Shown: in pieces, positions 45,065 to 53,753 of the stretch
How the letters are laid out: each line of letters opens with the position of its first letter
Position numbering within the stretch: position 1 is the first letter of the stretch
Origin: Comamonadaceae bacterium
Lineage (GTDB): Bacteria > Pseudomonadota > Gammaproteobacteria > Burkholderiales > Burkholderiaceae_C
Direction of reading: 5' to 3'
Length of the DNA: 64,000 nt
Assembly (NCBI GenBank): GCA_947478725.1
Contig: CANJWZ010000018.1
Location: 1-64,000 of the forward strand
Notes under the pieces: generated by a model
Database searches by the model: none
What the model was told of the DNA's origin: nothing
Seen by the model: the letters and a program-made list of their open reading frames with translations, nothing else
Made by a program: the position numbers and the translations under genes

Positions 45065-46779
45065 CGCTTAGCCGCCCCTTGACCGCCCACATAAGCATTA
45101 ATGACCAACTCCTGTTGCAATACGCTGTCTGGGTCGCCAGAAGCAATGACAAGACCAAAATCCAGTACAACCAGTCGGTCGCAGTATTGACTCATCATGG
45201 CCACATCATGCTCTACCACAATGATGCCTATACCCTGTGACAGCAGCGCAGCAATACGTGCAAAAACATCCTCACGTTCCTGCGGATCCATGCCTGCGGT
45301 AGGTTCATCAAGCAACAAAAGCTTTGGTCGACTAGCAACGGCCCGAGCAATCTCAACTCTGCGACGAAGACCATAAGACAGCTCACCAGCGTACCTGTCA
45401 GCGATATGCGCAAGTCCGTGCTCTTGTAAAACTCGCTCAATCTCGTAAATTCGTCTTGACTGCCTTTGCTTGCCATTTGGGAGAACAGAGTTTCCGCCAT
45501 TTGTACTATGAAGACCAATCGTGACGTTATCCCGCACACTGAGATCATCGACCAAACGAATGGTCTGAAAAGTACGTGCTATGCCGGCGCGCGACATGAG
45601 GTGCGGACTTCCAAACAAACTCTGAATTGCTTGACCCCGAAGCACGCCAGAACCACCCGTAGGTTTGTAGGCGCCCGATATAACGTTGAGCAAAGTTGTC
45701 TTGCCAGAGCCATTGGGTCCAATGACACCAAGCAACTCGCCACTAGAACAAGCCAATGAAACACTTTGTAACGCAATAATGCCTCCAAAGTGCATGGAGA
45801 TATCAGCTAACTCGATGACCGTCTCACGGCTTTCGCTCACCTGATTTTTTCGTGAAAGCCTGTCGAATTTTATTGTTGCGTTATTTAGAGCGTTGAATTC
45901 AGCGTCCAAAACTTGACCCCTTGAGGTCTTTCTTCGACGAAGAAAATCACTCACAACACCGATCAGTCCAAACGGTGCGAATGCAACAACTGTAATGATG
46001 ATCACCCCATTCACAATTCCCTGATACTCACCCACCACCGTGACGACCTGCGACAAAGTCGACATTAAAATGGTGCCAAGCAAAGCCCCACCCACATAGA
46101 CCATTCCACCCATGACGACATTGGCTAAAGTGTGCGCGAGCAAACCGAAATTGAAAAAGCCTGGTTCAACAAAACCCGCTAAGTGAACATTGAGCGCCCC
46201 AGCAAGACCACACAAAAAACCTGCCAGTGCCATCAATCCAATTCGATAGGCAACGACATTAATGCCTTGATGGCCCGCCATGAGTGCGTCCTCGCGAATG
46301 GCCACGATGGACAGGCCCATGCGTGAACGACGTATCGCAAACAGCAACACCAATGCAAGAGCAACAGATCCAACGATCGCCAAATCAGTTGTTGACCGCG
46401 GAATTCCAACTCGTCCCTGGGCTGCACCAGTCAGTGGTATGTTGAGCACCGCTGCACTGACAGCTTCACTGAATGCAATGGTGGCAATAGCCAGGTAAAT
46501 GCCATTTAGACGCCCCAAGACGGCTGCCAATATCAAACCGCAAAGTGTGGCAGCGACAGTGCCACCCGCCACAGCCACAAAGAACGGCAAATGAGCATCA
46601 AGGGATAAAACGGTTGCAGTGTAGGATCCAACTGCCATCAACCCCATGTGCGGCAAGGCAAAAATTCCTGCATTAAGTAATACATAGATAGCCATTGCCA
46701 CCAGACTTAGTACCAATGTGCTTCGCGCAGCAAACGCATATACACCAAAGATTTCGAGTATCTGAGCGTTTAATTCCAT
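45061..46779 (-). CDS. Fused LIV-type permease and ATPase (LivM-LivG)
   Basis: A 572-residue fusion. Residues 1-290 are LivM with about nine helices ('FALPHMGLMAVGSYTATVLS', coupling loop 'RRSRMGLSIVAIREDALMAGHQGINVVAYR'). After a charged linker (about 290-325), residues 325-572 are LivG: Walker A 'GVIGPNGSGKTTLLNVISG', 'GIARTFQTIRLVDDLSV', signature-like 'ELSYGLRRRVEIARA', Walker B 'LLLLDEPTAGM', H-loop 'IIVVEHDVAMM'. It supplies one permease half and one ATPase of the importer. Confidence 0.93.
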   Translation of the reverse strand: MELNAQILEIFGVYAFAARSTLVLSLVAMAIYVLLNAGIFALPHMGLMAVGSYTATVLSLDAHLPFFVAVAGGTVAATLCGLILAAVLGRLNGIYLAIATIAFSEAVSAAVLNIPLTGAAQGRVGIPRSTTDLAIVGSVALALVLLFAIRRSRMGLSIVAIREDALMAGHQGINVVAYRIGLMALAGFLCGLAGALNVHLAGFVEPGFFNFGLLAHTLANVVMGGMVYVGGALLGTILMSTLSQVVTVVGEYQGIVNGVIIITVVAFAPFGLIGVVSDFLRRRKTSRGQVLDAEFNALNNATIKFDRLSRKNQVSESRETVIELADISMHFGGIIALQSVSLACSSGELLGVIGPNGSGKTTLLNVISGAYKPTGGSGVLRGQAIQSLFGSPHLMSRAGIARTFQTIRLVDDLSVRDNVTIGLHSTNGGNSVLPNGKQRQSRRIYEIERVLQEHGLAHIADRYAGELSYGLRRRVEIARAVASRPKLLLLDEPTAGMDPQEREDVFARIAALLSQGIGIIVVEHDVAMMSQYCDRLVVLDFGLVIASGDPDSVLQQELVINAYVGGQGAAKR

Positions 46780-46793
46780 CGTTGTCTATTCTT

Positions 46794-47684
46794 TCAAACT
46801 CGTTCAAGATCATTTGACGTTTTGAGCAATCCACTGGGGCGAACGACCAAAAACAGCAATAAGAACAAGAAAACCACCAGATCACGATATGAAGTGTCGA
46901 TATATGCCACAGCATATGTGGATGCCAAACCAATGATCAATCCACCCAGTGCAACGCCCATCACGCTACCAAATCCTCCCACCACCATGGCGGCGATGGC
47001 AATGACGAGGTATGTGCCGCCAAGATGAGAACTGATCACGTTAAATGCCATTGCAACCAGAACAGCTGCGACCCCGCCCAGAGCACCAGAGAGGAAAAAC
47101 AATCCCACACTCACCTTGTCGACATTGGTCCCCAGCAAAGCGGCCACATCACGATTAAAGGCCACAGCCCGCACCTCTCGCCCCCATTCAGTGCGATGAA
47201 CCAACCAAGCCAGTATCAACATCAGAGAAACAGTCAACACCAAGATAGTGAGATCAAGCGTATTGAACTGCATGGATCCCAAATGCAAGCTCTGAACAGG
47301 ATAAGCCTCACGTGGAATTCGCTCAGCCATTCCACCCAGAACCTTGGAGGCCACTTCTTCCAAAACCATCAAAGCACCCAAGCTGGAAATGAAAGCAGCC
47401 AGTTGAGTGTGTCGGCGCTTAAGAAGGCGTCTAACAAAGACAAAGTAGGCCATCACGTTGATCAGGCCAGCCAACACAGCCGCTACGGGCAATGCCGCCC
47501 ACAAAGGTACGCCAACCCGTGCCGTCAGAAACCAAGCAACGATTGCACCCCATGTAAACACGCCCGCATGCGCAACGTGAAAGACCTTAAGATTCGCCAA
47601 GACCAGCCCGAAGCCTAGACCGTACAAACCATAGACACTGCCCAGTACAAGACCGTTCAGCGTTTGTTGAGCCCAAAACTCCAT
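46794..47684 (-). CDS. LIV-type ABC transporter permease (LivH-like)
   Basis: A 296-residue permease with eight or so helices. 'GLGFGLVLANLKVFHVAHAGVFTWGAIVAWFL' and 'RTEWGREVRAVAFNRDVAALLGTNVDKVSVGLFFLSGALGGVAAVL' are the LivH signatures. AGGA precedes the ATG. It lies 14 bases upstream of the fusion gene and 27 bases downstream of the receptor gene. Confidence 0.92.
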   Translation of the reverse strand: MEFWAQQTLNGLVLGSVYGLYGLGFGLVLANLKVFHVAHAGVFTWGAIVAWFLTARVGVPLWAALPVAAVLAGLINVMAYFVFVRRLLKRRHTQLAAFISSLGALMVLEEVASKVLGGMAERIPREAYPVQSLHLGSMQFNTLDLTILVLTVSLMLILAWLVHRTEWGREVRAVAFNRDVAALLGTNVDKVSVGLFFLSGALGGVAAVLVAMAFNVISSHLGGTYLVIAIAAMVVGGFGSVMGVALGGLIIGLASTYAVAYIDTSYRDLVVFLFLLLFLVVRPSGLLKTSNDLERV

Positions 47685-47711
47685 AGCGGGTCCTTTTTAT
47701 GCGCTGTGCAA

Positions 47712-48845
47712 TCAGTTAGCAATGCCAACAATGTCGCCATTATCAGCAAAGCGCGATATTGTTCCAGGTGAGACGACATCGCCGCTTGCTGTGAGTGCTA
47801 ATTCCATGATCCCGTTTTTTGAAACGAGGTCTCCTTTGGAGGCAGCGGGTATCGCGGCCTTGAGGTTCTCTCCTGTGATGGGCTTGCCAGCTTTCTCCAC
47901 ATCAACCGCTGCCGCTGCAATGAGCCATGCCACTTGGTAACCCACACCGCTATAGGATGTGGGAACAGCGTTGAATTTTTGTTTGTAGGCCGCCTCGAAT
48001 GCAGCTGATCGACCACCGCCTGGCGCCCAAGCTTGTGGGAAAACCATGCTGCTTGCAGCCTTGCCCGCAATCGTGAAAGTTTGAGGACTGGTGGCAATCG
48101 TTCCAGCCAAGAGGACATTTTGCATTCCCATAGAATTCATTTGCTGAATGATGTTACCTGCTTGCTCCGGCAGAACTGATAAAACCAGCGCATCAATGTT
48201 GGCACTCTTGAGGTTGGTGATGACGGCTGAGAAGTTAGAGTCTTTCATAGTGACATTTTGAGTCGACACATAGTTCACACCAAGACCGTCCAAGGTTGCG
48301 GCTGCAAGGGTCGGAAAAGATGGATTGTCAGTGGCCACGATGAGGCCTATGCGTTTTGCACCTTTGGCGATTAAGTGCTTACCGATAGAGCTTGAGGATG
48401 TCTTAAGGTCAGCTAAGCGAAAGGCATAGCCACCTTTGTTTTCCAATTGACTGCCAGCACCGCTGATGAAAGCCATTTTTGCATCATTGGCAAGAGGTGC
48501 AACTGCTTGGCCAATAGGGCTTTGAGAGTCACTCACAATGATGGGGAGTTTGCGCTGGGCAAATTGATTGAAAGACGTTACAGCCTTGGTGACTTCGGAA
48601 TTGGTGTCCAGCACCTCCATCACGATAGTGGTTTTGGTTGAATTAAGAACGCCCGATCGAGCGATGTCTGCCAATGCTATTTCAAAGCCATTCTTGAAAG
48701 GCACACCGAACGAGGCTGCTGCGCGGCCAGTTAAGTTGCCCAGCAAACCGACCTTGACCTCGGTCGCCCAGGAGGCAAGAGGAAGGGCCGCTGCAACGGC
48801 AATAACAACACACTTGCGCAGACTTAGGGATGTAAGTTTTATCAC
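47712..48845 (-). CDS. LIV-type periplasmic substrate-binding protein
   Basis: A 377-residue receptor. A signal peptide ('KCVVIAVAAALPLASWA|TEV') precedes 'VKVGLLGNLTGRAAASFGVPFKNGFEIALADI', 'PIIVSDSQSPIGQAVAPLANDAKMAFISGAGSQL', 'IGLIVATDNPSFPTLAAA' and 'YSGVGYQVAWLIAAAAV'. GTG 48845 has GGAGA eight bases upstream and is preferred to ATG 48884, which would precede the ribosome site. It heads the second transporter operon and probably binds the island's growth substrate. Confidence 0.9.
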   Translation of the reverse strand: MIKLTSLSLRKCVVIAVAAALPLASWATEVKVGLLGNLTGRAAASFGVPFKNGFEIALADIARSGVLNSTKTTIVMEVLDTNSEVTKAVTSFNQFAQRKLPIIVSDSQSPIGQAVAPLANDAKMAFISGAGSQLENKGGYAFRLADLKTSSSSIGKHLIAKGAKRIGLIVATDNPSFPTLAAATLDGLGVNYVSTQNVTMKDSNFSAVITNLKSANIDALVLSVLPEQAGNIIQQMNSMGMQNVLLAGTIATSPQTFTIAGKAASSMVFPQAWAPGGGRSAAFEAAYKQKFNAVPTSYSGVGYQVAWLIAAAAVDVEKAGKPITGENLKAAIPAASKGDLVSKNGIMELALTASGDVVSPGTISRFADNGDIVGIAN

Positions 48846-48953
48846 GGTAAGGTCTCCTATTGAACTTGGGTTGAGGGGAAGCAAAAAATCACAGAAATAC
48901 CATCCAATCAGTCACTCAGCGATGGATCTAAATAGATGAATGAAAATGAAATT

Positions 48954-49910
48954 TCAGTCATCGTTGTCAAACGGATTTGGCACGCGGAACGAGTCAACCA
49001 AACCAGCAGTCATATTGGGCGCCATGCGATCGAGCATTTCAACTGTCCAGCCGCCCGCGTGATACAAGGTCGAGACAAATTGAGGGGGTGAGAGCAAAGC
49101 AACTTCATCACCACCGACAAAGAAATCCTGCCCATTGATGTTTTCAGCTGCAGGTGTACAAAGCCATGTGACAAATGCAGCAATGGAATCTGGGGGGGCG
49201 GGACGATCCCAACCAGCATGGCCACGCTCGCCAATCCAAAAGCGTCCAAGCGACTGAACAAATGGACGCCATATGCCGGCCAAGTTTTTGGCAAACCAGT
49301 CGCCGCCGCCTGTATTGCCCGCAGTAGCGCGGGGACGGATGAGGTTACATCGAATATTGAAGCGAGCCTGCTCTCGTGCAACGCATCGGGTCAAACCAGC
49401 CAAACCCTCTTTGGCAGAGGCATATGCAGAATTGAAAACCATGCCTAAACCCGCTTCGGAGCCAGTGTTGATGATGACACCGCCGCCACGTTCGCGCATT
49501 AAAGGCACGCCATACTTGATCATCAAAAACGAGGCCTTGAGGTGACTTCCTAAAACCGTATCCCACTGCTCTTCAGTGAGTTTATGAACGGGGTTGCCCC
49601 CGCGTAAACCGGCATTGTTGACGATGATGTCTAGGCCGCCGAAAGTACTTTTGGCCGTTTCGATGGTCCGTTGCGCACCTTCGGCAGTCATGAGATTTTC
49701 AGTGACAGCAATCGCTTTTCCGCCTGCGGCCAGTATCTCTTCTGTCACCAGTGCAGCTAAATCACGACCCTGTTCGTCCTTGCCGAAATCACTGACAACC
49801 ACCATCGCACCTTCTCGTGCCAAGGCCATGGCCTCACATCGACCAATGCCTCGGCCACTGCCTGTGACCACTGCAACCTTACCTTGAAGTCTGCCTGTAA
49901 CCATGTCCAT
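48954..49910 (-). CDS. Short-chain dehydrogenase/reductase, MFE-type
   Basis: A 318-residue SDR. 'VAVVTGSGRGIGRCEAMALAREGAMVVVSDFGKDEQGRDLAALV' is typical of the SDRs related to 17-beta-HSD4, then 'NNAGLRGGNPVHKL', 'IINTGSEAGLGM' (Ser), and 'YASAKEGLAGL' (YxxxK). It probably oxidises a secondary alcohol or 3-hydroxyacyl-CoA. GAGGAGG lies upstream of the ATG. It is transcribed divergently from the next gene, and its -35 lies in the palindrome at 49999. Confidence 0.88.
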   Translation of the reverse strand: MDMVTGRLQGKVAVVTGSGRGIGRCEAMALAREGAMVVVSDFGKDEQGRDLAALVTEEILAAGGKAIAVTENLMTAEGAQRTIETAKSTFGGLDIIVNNAGLRGGNPVHKLTEEQWDTVLGSHLKASFLMIKYGVPLMRERGGGVIINTGSEAGLGMVFNSAYASAKEGLAGLTRCVAREQARFNIRCNLIRPRATAGNTGGGDWFAKNLAGIWRPFVQSLGRFWIGERGHAGWDRPAPPDSIAAFVTWLCTPAAENINGQDFFVGGDEVALLSPPQFVSTLYHAGGWTVEMLDRMAPNMTAGLVDSFRVPNPFDNDD

Positions 49911-49998
49911 TTGCCTCCTCGTTTCTTTCTAAAAGCCCGACCTTGTCAAATGCTCAATGAATGCGCATACCTAAATGATGCGTTGCAATTTGCAGTTC

Positions 49999-50016
49999 GT
50001 CAACAATTATGTTGAC
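49999..50016. promoter_or_regulatory. Palindromic operator, site 1, overlapping divergent promoters
   Basis: GTCAACAATTATGTTGAC: 7-bp arms around ATTA. To the left, TTGACG (50003-49998) is followed 17 bases on by CATCAT (49980-49975), a plausible promoter for the SDR. To the right, TTGACT (50012-50017) is followed by a weaker -10 near 50036. Nearly the same palindrome occurs at 55802-55819. Confidence 0.7.
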
Positions 50017-50137
50017 TGAATGGGTATGACGGTAGTAAGGTACTGCTTGGAATGCGTGAACGACCTAGTGGAAACCCGATCCACCAGACCTTGGCCATGC
50101 ACCAATTCCTTCAATTTTTCTATCAACGGAGACGCCT

Positions 50138-51145
50138 ATGGTCAAGGAAGAAGATGCAGAATTTCACGCTCGCGATCCAAAGGATTACGACTGGGCAGAG
50201 ACCCGATTTATTAGTTTTTCAATCCCAGAAGAACAATTATTCGGCAACGTTTATGTGCTGGCGCGGCCCAATGTTGGCGCAGTGATCTCTGACGTCACCA
50301 TTCAAAAGGGATTTTCTAGATTTCCATACGAAATGGATTTCCATGATCCGCACATGCACCTGCCCTGCCCCCCGTCGTTCAGAAAATTCACACTGCGCAA
50401 TGGTCTAAGTGTTGAGGCCGTTCGCCCGCCCTACGAACTCCACTACTCCTACCAGCACAATGGCGGCAATTGCAGTTTTGAGTTTGACTTCACCGCAGTG
50501 GGTGAACCCTTTGACTGTCACGATCCGAACCAAAATCCACTTCTTGGAGACGCAACCTTCTCAGGACTTGGCGATCAGTGGCTCAATGGTCACTACGACG
50601 TCCTGGGGCATGTCAAGGGCGAATTGGTTCTACGCGGTAAACGCTACAAAATTGACAGCTACGACGGTGCGGATCACAGCTGGGGGCCTCGCAAGGAGGA
50701 AGGCATTCGTGCCATGGGCTGGACTGCGGCGGCCTTTGGTCCAGACTATGGATTGCACACCGTCTTTCACCTGAATTTAAAAAACGGAGAAGTACTTTAT
50801 GACAAGCTCCGCTTTGGTTATGTGGTTGATGAAGGCAAAACTTACGGACTTGTGAGTGCCGAATTGACCGCAACTCGAATCGACATGATTGCTGTCAGTA
50901 ATCACATTCGAGCCGTGGATGTTCGGGGCAAGGTCCACGAGATGAGGGGCACAGCCGTTGCTGGACATCCCCAGTACGCCATCAACCCCTGCCAAGCAGT
51001 TTTCCAAACTCTCTTTCGATACGAAGTCAATGGCCGGGTGGGATACGGCGAGAGTGCCGACTGTTTCGGATTAGATTATTTAGCAGAACGCATGTCGGCA
51101 CTGGGGCGTTATCGCGGCGGTGTGCCACCTGCTCCCAGTAACTAA
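50138..51145 (+). CDS. Conserved protein of unknown function, CrtC/AttH lipocalin-like
   Basis: A 335-residue protein with no signal peptide or membrane segment. The pattern of beta-rich segments, with 'YKIDSYDGADHSWGPRKEEGIRAMGWTAAAFGPDYGLHT' in the middle ('DHSWG' also appears in CrtC/AttH two-lipocalin proteins), suggests that fold and perhaps a DUF7064/7065-type family. CrtC relatives hydrate or act on large hydrophobic molecules. CGGAGA precedes the ATG. It leads the plus-strand operon after site 1, so it probably acts on the island's substrate. Function not known. Confidence 0.7.
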   Translation: MVKEEDAEFHARDPKDYDWAETRFISFSIPEEQLFGNVYVLARPNVGAVISDVTIQKGFSRFPYEMDFHDPHMHLPCPPSFRKFTLRNGLSVEAVRPPYELHYSYQHNGGNCSFEFDFTAVGEPFDCHDPNQNPLLGDATFSGLGDQWLNGHYDVLGHVKGELVLRGKRYKIDSYDGADHSWGPRKEEGIRAMGWTAAAFGPDYGLHTVFHLNLKNGEVLYDKLRFGYVVDEGKTYGLVSAELTATRIDMIAVSNHIRAVDVRGKVHEMRGTAVAGHPQYAINPCQAVFQTLFRYEVNGRVGYGESADCFGLDYLAERMSALGRYRGGVPPAPSN

Positions 51146-51159
51146 GAGGAGTATGCCCA

Positions 51160-52374
51160 ATGGCCTCTAACGAATACGCGGTGCTGGATGCACCGACCCG
51201 CGATTTCATTGAACACATGCAGCTCAAATATCCAACTGAGCGTGAAACCAACGAGCTGCTGGTGCGAAAGCTCGAGCGAAGAGCAAATCAAACGCAGGAT
51301 TACCATGTGCCTCGGTTGTCAGAAATGGAATCCTGGATTCATGCATTTTTTGCAGCCAACTTAGAGTCGCCTTTTCAAATCTCTCACCCACGATGGTTAG
51401 CGGGTGGCGCTTCTAAGCTGCAAGTGCTCTTTGAAATTGACTGGCAGCAGGCAGGTCGACAGCGCCATGATCGCATGGTGGTTCGAATGGATCCTGCCGA
51501 ATCACACAATGCCACGAGTCGATTGCGAGAAGCGGAGTTGTTGCGAGCATTCAGCGGCATCATTCCTGTTCCCGAGGTCTTCTTTGTTGATGAGAATGCG
51601 CGGTGGTTCCCTGAGCCTGCATTGATCTACGCATTCTCTGAGGGCGTCACCAAGCCCAGTACAACCGCATCTGGCGCAGTCAGCGGACTGGGGATCCGTT
51701 TTGGGCCAGAACTGCGAGCCCAACTTGGGCCGCAGTTCGTTGAACATCTGGCAAAAATTCACTCTTTCCCAATTGAATCTGCAGGCTTTACAAGCATGGA
51801 GTCACCCTCTCTGGGTACAACCGAGGCAGCGAAATTGCAGTTAAATCGCGCTAAACGTGTTTGGGAAGAAGATCGTGGCGAGGACTTTCCTTTGATGGAT
51901 GTGGCCGTGAACTGGTTGTCTCGTAATTTGCCGGTGATGGATCAAGTGAGTGTGATCCATGGCGACTATCGAAGTGGCAACTTTTTATTTGAAGAGTCGA
52001 GTGCACGCATCACCACGTGGCTGGACTGGGAGCGCGGTCATCTGGGTGACCGCCACCGCGACCTGGCATGGATTACGCAAGCGATGTTTGGTGATCCTCG
52101 GGAAGATGGGCAGGGCTACTACATTTGCGGCCTTTTGAGCGAACTTGAGTTTCAAGAACAGTACCAAGCTTTGTCAGGCCTGGTGATTGATCCTGTGCGC
52201 TTGCAGTGGTATTCAGTGCTGAATTGCTACCAAGCACTGGTCTCTACACTGGGCAGTTGCTATCGGGTGGTGCGCATGGGCAAGAACCACCAAGATGCGC
52301 TCATGGTTGCGCTCAAAGCCGAAGCGGCCATGGCCAGCGCGCGTCTTCAGGAAATGCTTCAGGAGATCCTCTAA
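51160..52374 (+). CDS. APH-family phosphotransferase, probable hydroxyacyl-CoA kinase
   Basis: A 404-residue kinase-fold protein. The catalytic loop is 'VIHGDYRSGNFLFE' near residue 268 and the metal motif is 'WLDWERGHLGDRHRDLAWI' near 290. The D-W-E-x3-L-G-D-x3-D-L form is that of LvaA and of the kinase domains of ACAD10/11, which phosphorylate the 4-hydroxyl of hydroxyacyl-CoA so that it can be eliminated. It is not a resistance gene by context. Its stop overlaps the next start (TAATG). The substrate is inference. Confidence 0.8.
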   Translation: MASNEYAVLDAPTRDFIEHMQLKYPTERETNELLVRKLERRANQTQDYHVPRLSEMESWIHAFFAANLESPFQISHPRWLAGGASKLQVLFEIDWQQAGRQRHDRMVVRMDPAESHNATSRLREAELLRAFSGIIPVPEVFFVDENARWFPEPALIYAFSEGVTKPSTTASGAVSGLGIRFGPELRAQLGPQFVEHLAKIHSFPIESAGFTSMESPSLGTTEAAKLQLNRAKRVWEEDRGEDFPLMDVAVNWLSRNLPVMDQVSVIHGDYRSGNFLFEESSARITTWLDWERGHLGDRHRDLAWITQAMFGDPREDGQGYYICGLLSELEFQEQYQALSGLVIDPVRLQWYSVLNCYQALVSTLGSCYRVVRMGKNHQDALMVALKAEAAMASARLQEMLQEIL

Positions 52375-52904
52375 TGTCTGATGTCACCACCAATGCGCTG
52401 CGCGGTATCGTCAAGACTTTGGGCGACGTTGTCGCACCAGCAATTCCTGCAGACGACCCCCTTGCCTTTCAGGAACTGAAGATGACCATTCGTTATCTGT
52501 CGTTCTGCCGTGATCGCGTCGACCACCTCTACGCGAGGGCTAGATATGAATTGAGTTTTTATGAGAAGCTTTCTTCGGATTGTGCTGTATTGCTTGCGCT
52601 TAAAGAACACAAACTTGCCAATGAGTTAACCGAACTTTGTCACTTTGCGCAAGCACAGTTGGCACTGCCGGGTGTCGCCATTGGCGCACTTCGTGAGCAA
52701 ACGCAGTCGCTGATGAGTCGATTAACCCAGATGCTGGGCGAAATCGTTGACGCCGAAGCACTGACTAAAGTGGAGAAGGCCATCGTGGGTTCATCAGCCG
52801 AGATCACCGCTTTCGAGCGCTCATGGTATTTGCCACTCAAGCTTGAGCGCTTTCCTGCTGACGTACGTCCATTGAACACTTTTATTCCCATCCACCCAAA
52901 TTGA
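52374..52904 (+). CDS. Small helical partner of the kinase, unknown family
   Basis: A 176-residue, mostly helical soluble protein without recognised motifs; conserved-looking parts are 'DPLAFQELKMTIRYLSFCRDRVDHLY' and a C-terminal 'FERSWYLPLK'. It starts inside the kinase stop codon (TAATG), so the two are made in equal amounts. In the levulinate pathway the kinase LvaA needs a small partner LvaB encoded next to it; this gene has the same position, but I cannot show homology. The frame reaching back to 52206 is antisense-like extension and rejected. Confidence 0.7.
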   Translation: MSDVTTNALRGIVKTLGDVVAPAIPADDPLAFQELKMTIRYLSFCRDRVDHLYARARYELSFYEKLSSDCAVLLALKEHKLANELTELCHFAQAQLALPGVAIGALREQTQSLMSRLTQMLGEIVDAEALTKVEKAIVGSSAEITAFERSWYLPLKLERFPADVRPLNTFIPIHPN

Positions 52905-52925
52905 AACCAATCTGGAGATATCACA

Positions 52926-53744
52926 TTGAACGTATTGATCACCAATGACGATGGCATTGACGCAACTGCCTTGCCTGTTCTAGCGCGAGCGTTGGTTGAT
53001 GCCGGACACAAGGTACATATCGTTGCACCACGGGAGGGATATAGCGGCTGCGGTGCATCCATCGGCAGTGTGGCAGAAGGTCACCTCGTTCGAGTTCAAC
53101 GTGTTCAACTGACCGGCGTCGAAGACATCCCATCCTATGCAGTGGATGGCCCCCCTTCCCTCATCGTTCTTGCAGCGTTGCAAGGGCGGTTTGGTCCTCG
53201 CCCTGATGTTGTGGTCACAGGACCCAATTCAGGACTCAACCTAGGACCTCTGGTCATCCACTCTGGAACCTTGGGCGCAGCTTTGACTGCGGCATCCAAT
53301 GGCGTACCCGCAATTGCTTTGAGCACAGAAAAACGTGCGCGTTATGGCTATGCCGCAGCGAGCCAGTTTTGTCAGCGCCATCTGAGTAACTTGGTTGCAA
53401 ACATGCAGCCTTGCACCGCACTGAATATCAATGTGCCCGATCTTCCTTTGGATAAGGTTCAGGGTGTTCGTCATACCCGACTAGCAACTCGCAGCTTAGT
53501 CGAGATCTTGTTGCTTGATGATGACCATCAAGTGGGCGAGAACTCAGACTCATCTCACTTACGAATAGAACTGAATCACGACGACAACCATCTTTTGCAT
53601 CGTCAATGGCGTAGCACTTTGAAAGAACACGATGATACTGATGCCGGCGCCATCATTGACGGGTTTATTTCATTGACAGTGATTCATGGCGGTCTTAGCA
53701 ATGTCGATGGTCATCACCTCCAAACATCATTGCAAGCCAATTAA
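52926..53744 (+). CDS. SurE-family 5'/3'-nucleotidase
   Basis: A 272-residue phosphatase. The metal site is 'VLITNDDGIDA' (two Asp at residues 8-9), followed by 'IVAPREGYSGCGASI' (Ser) and 'DVVVTGPNSGLNLGPLVIHSGTLGAALTAASNGVPAIALS' (Asn and loop). SurE removes phosphate from nucleoside monophosphates. It differs from housekeeping SurE and lacks the usual pcm/rpoS neighbours. It starts with TTG after CTGGAGA. Placed directly after the kinase, it may act on a phosphorylated intermediate or nucleotide of the pathway. Confidence 0.85.
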   Translation: MNVLITNDDGIDATALPVLARALVDAGHKVHIVAPREGYSGCGASIGSVAEGHLVRVQRVQLTGVEDIPSYAVDGPPSLIVLAALQGRFGPRPDVVVTGPNSGLNLGPLVIHSGTLGAALTAASNGVPAIALSTEKRARYGYAAASQFCQRHLSNLVANMQPCTALNINVPDLPLDKVQGVRHTRLATRSLVEILLLDDDHQVGENSDSSHLRIELNHDDNHLLHRQWRSTLKEHDDTDAGAIIDGFISLTVIHGGLSNVDGHHLQTSLQAN

Positions 53745-53753
53745 GGATCAATC

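Noticed and set aside
51160-52374. Aminoglycoside resistance kinase
   Set aside because: The fold is APH, but the D-W-E-x3-L-G-D pattern and the catabolic context fit the LvaA/ACAD10-11 group.
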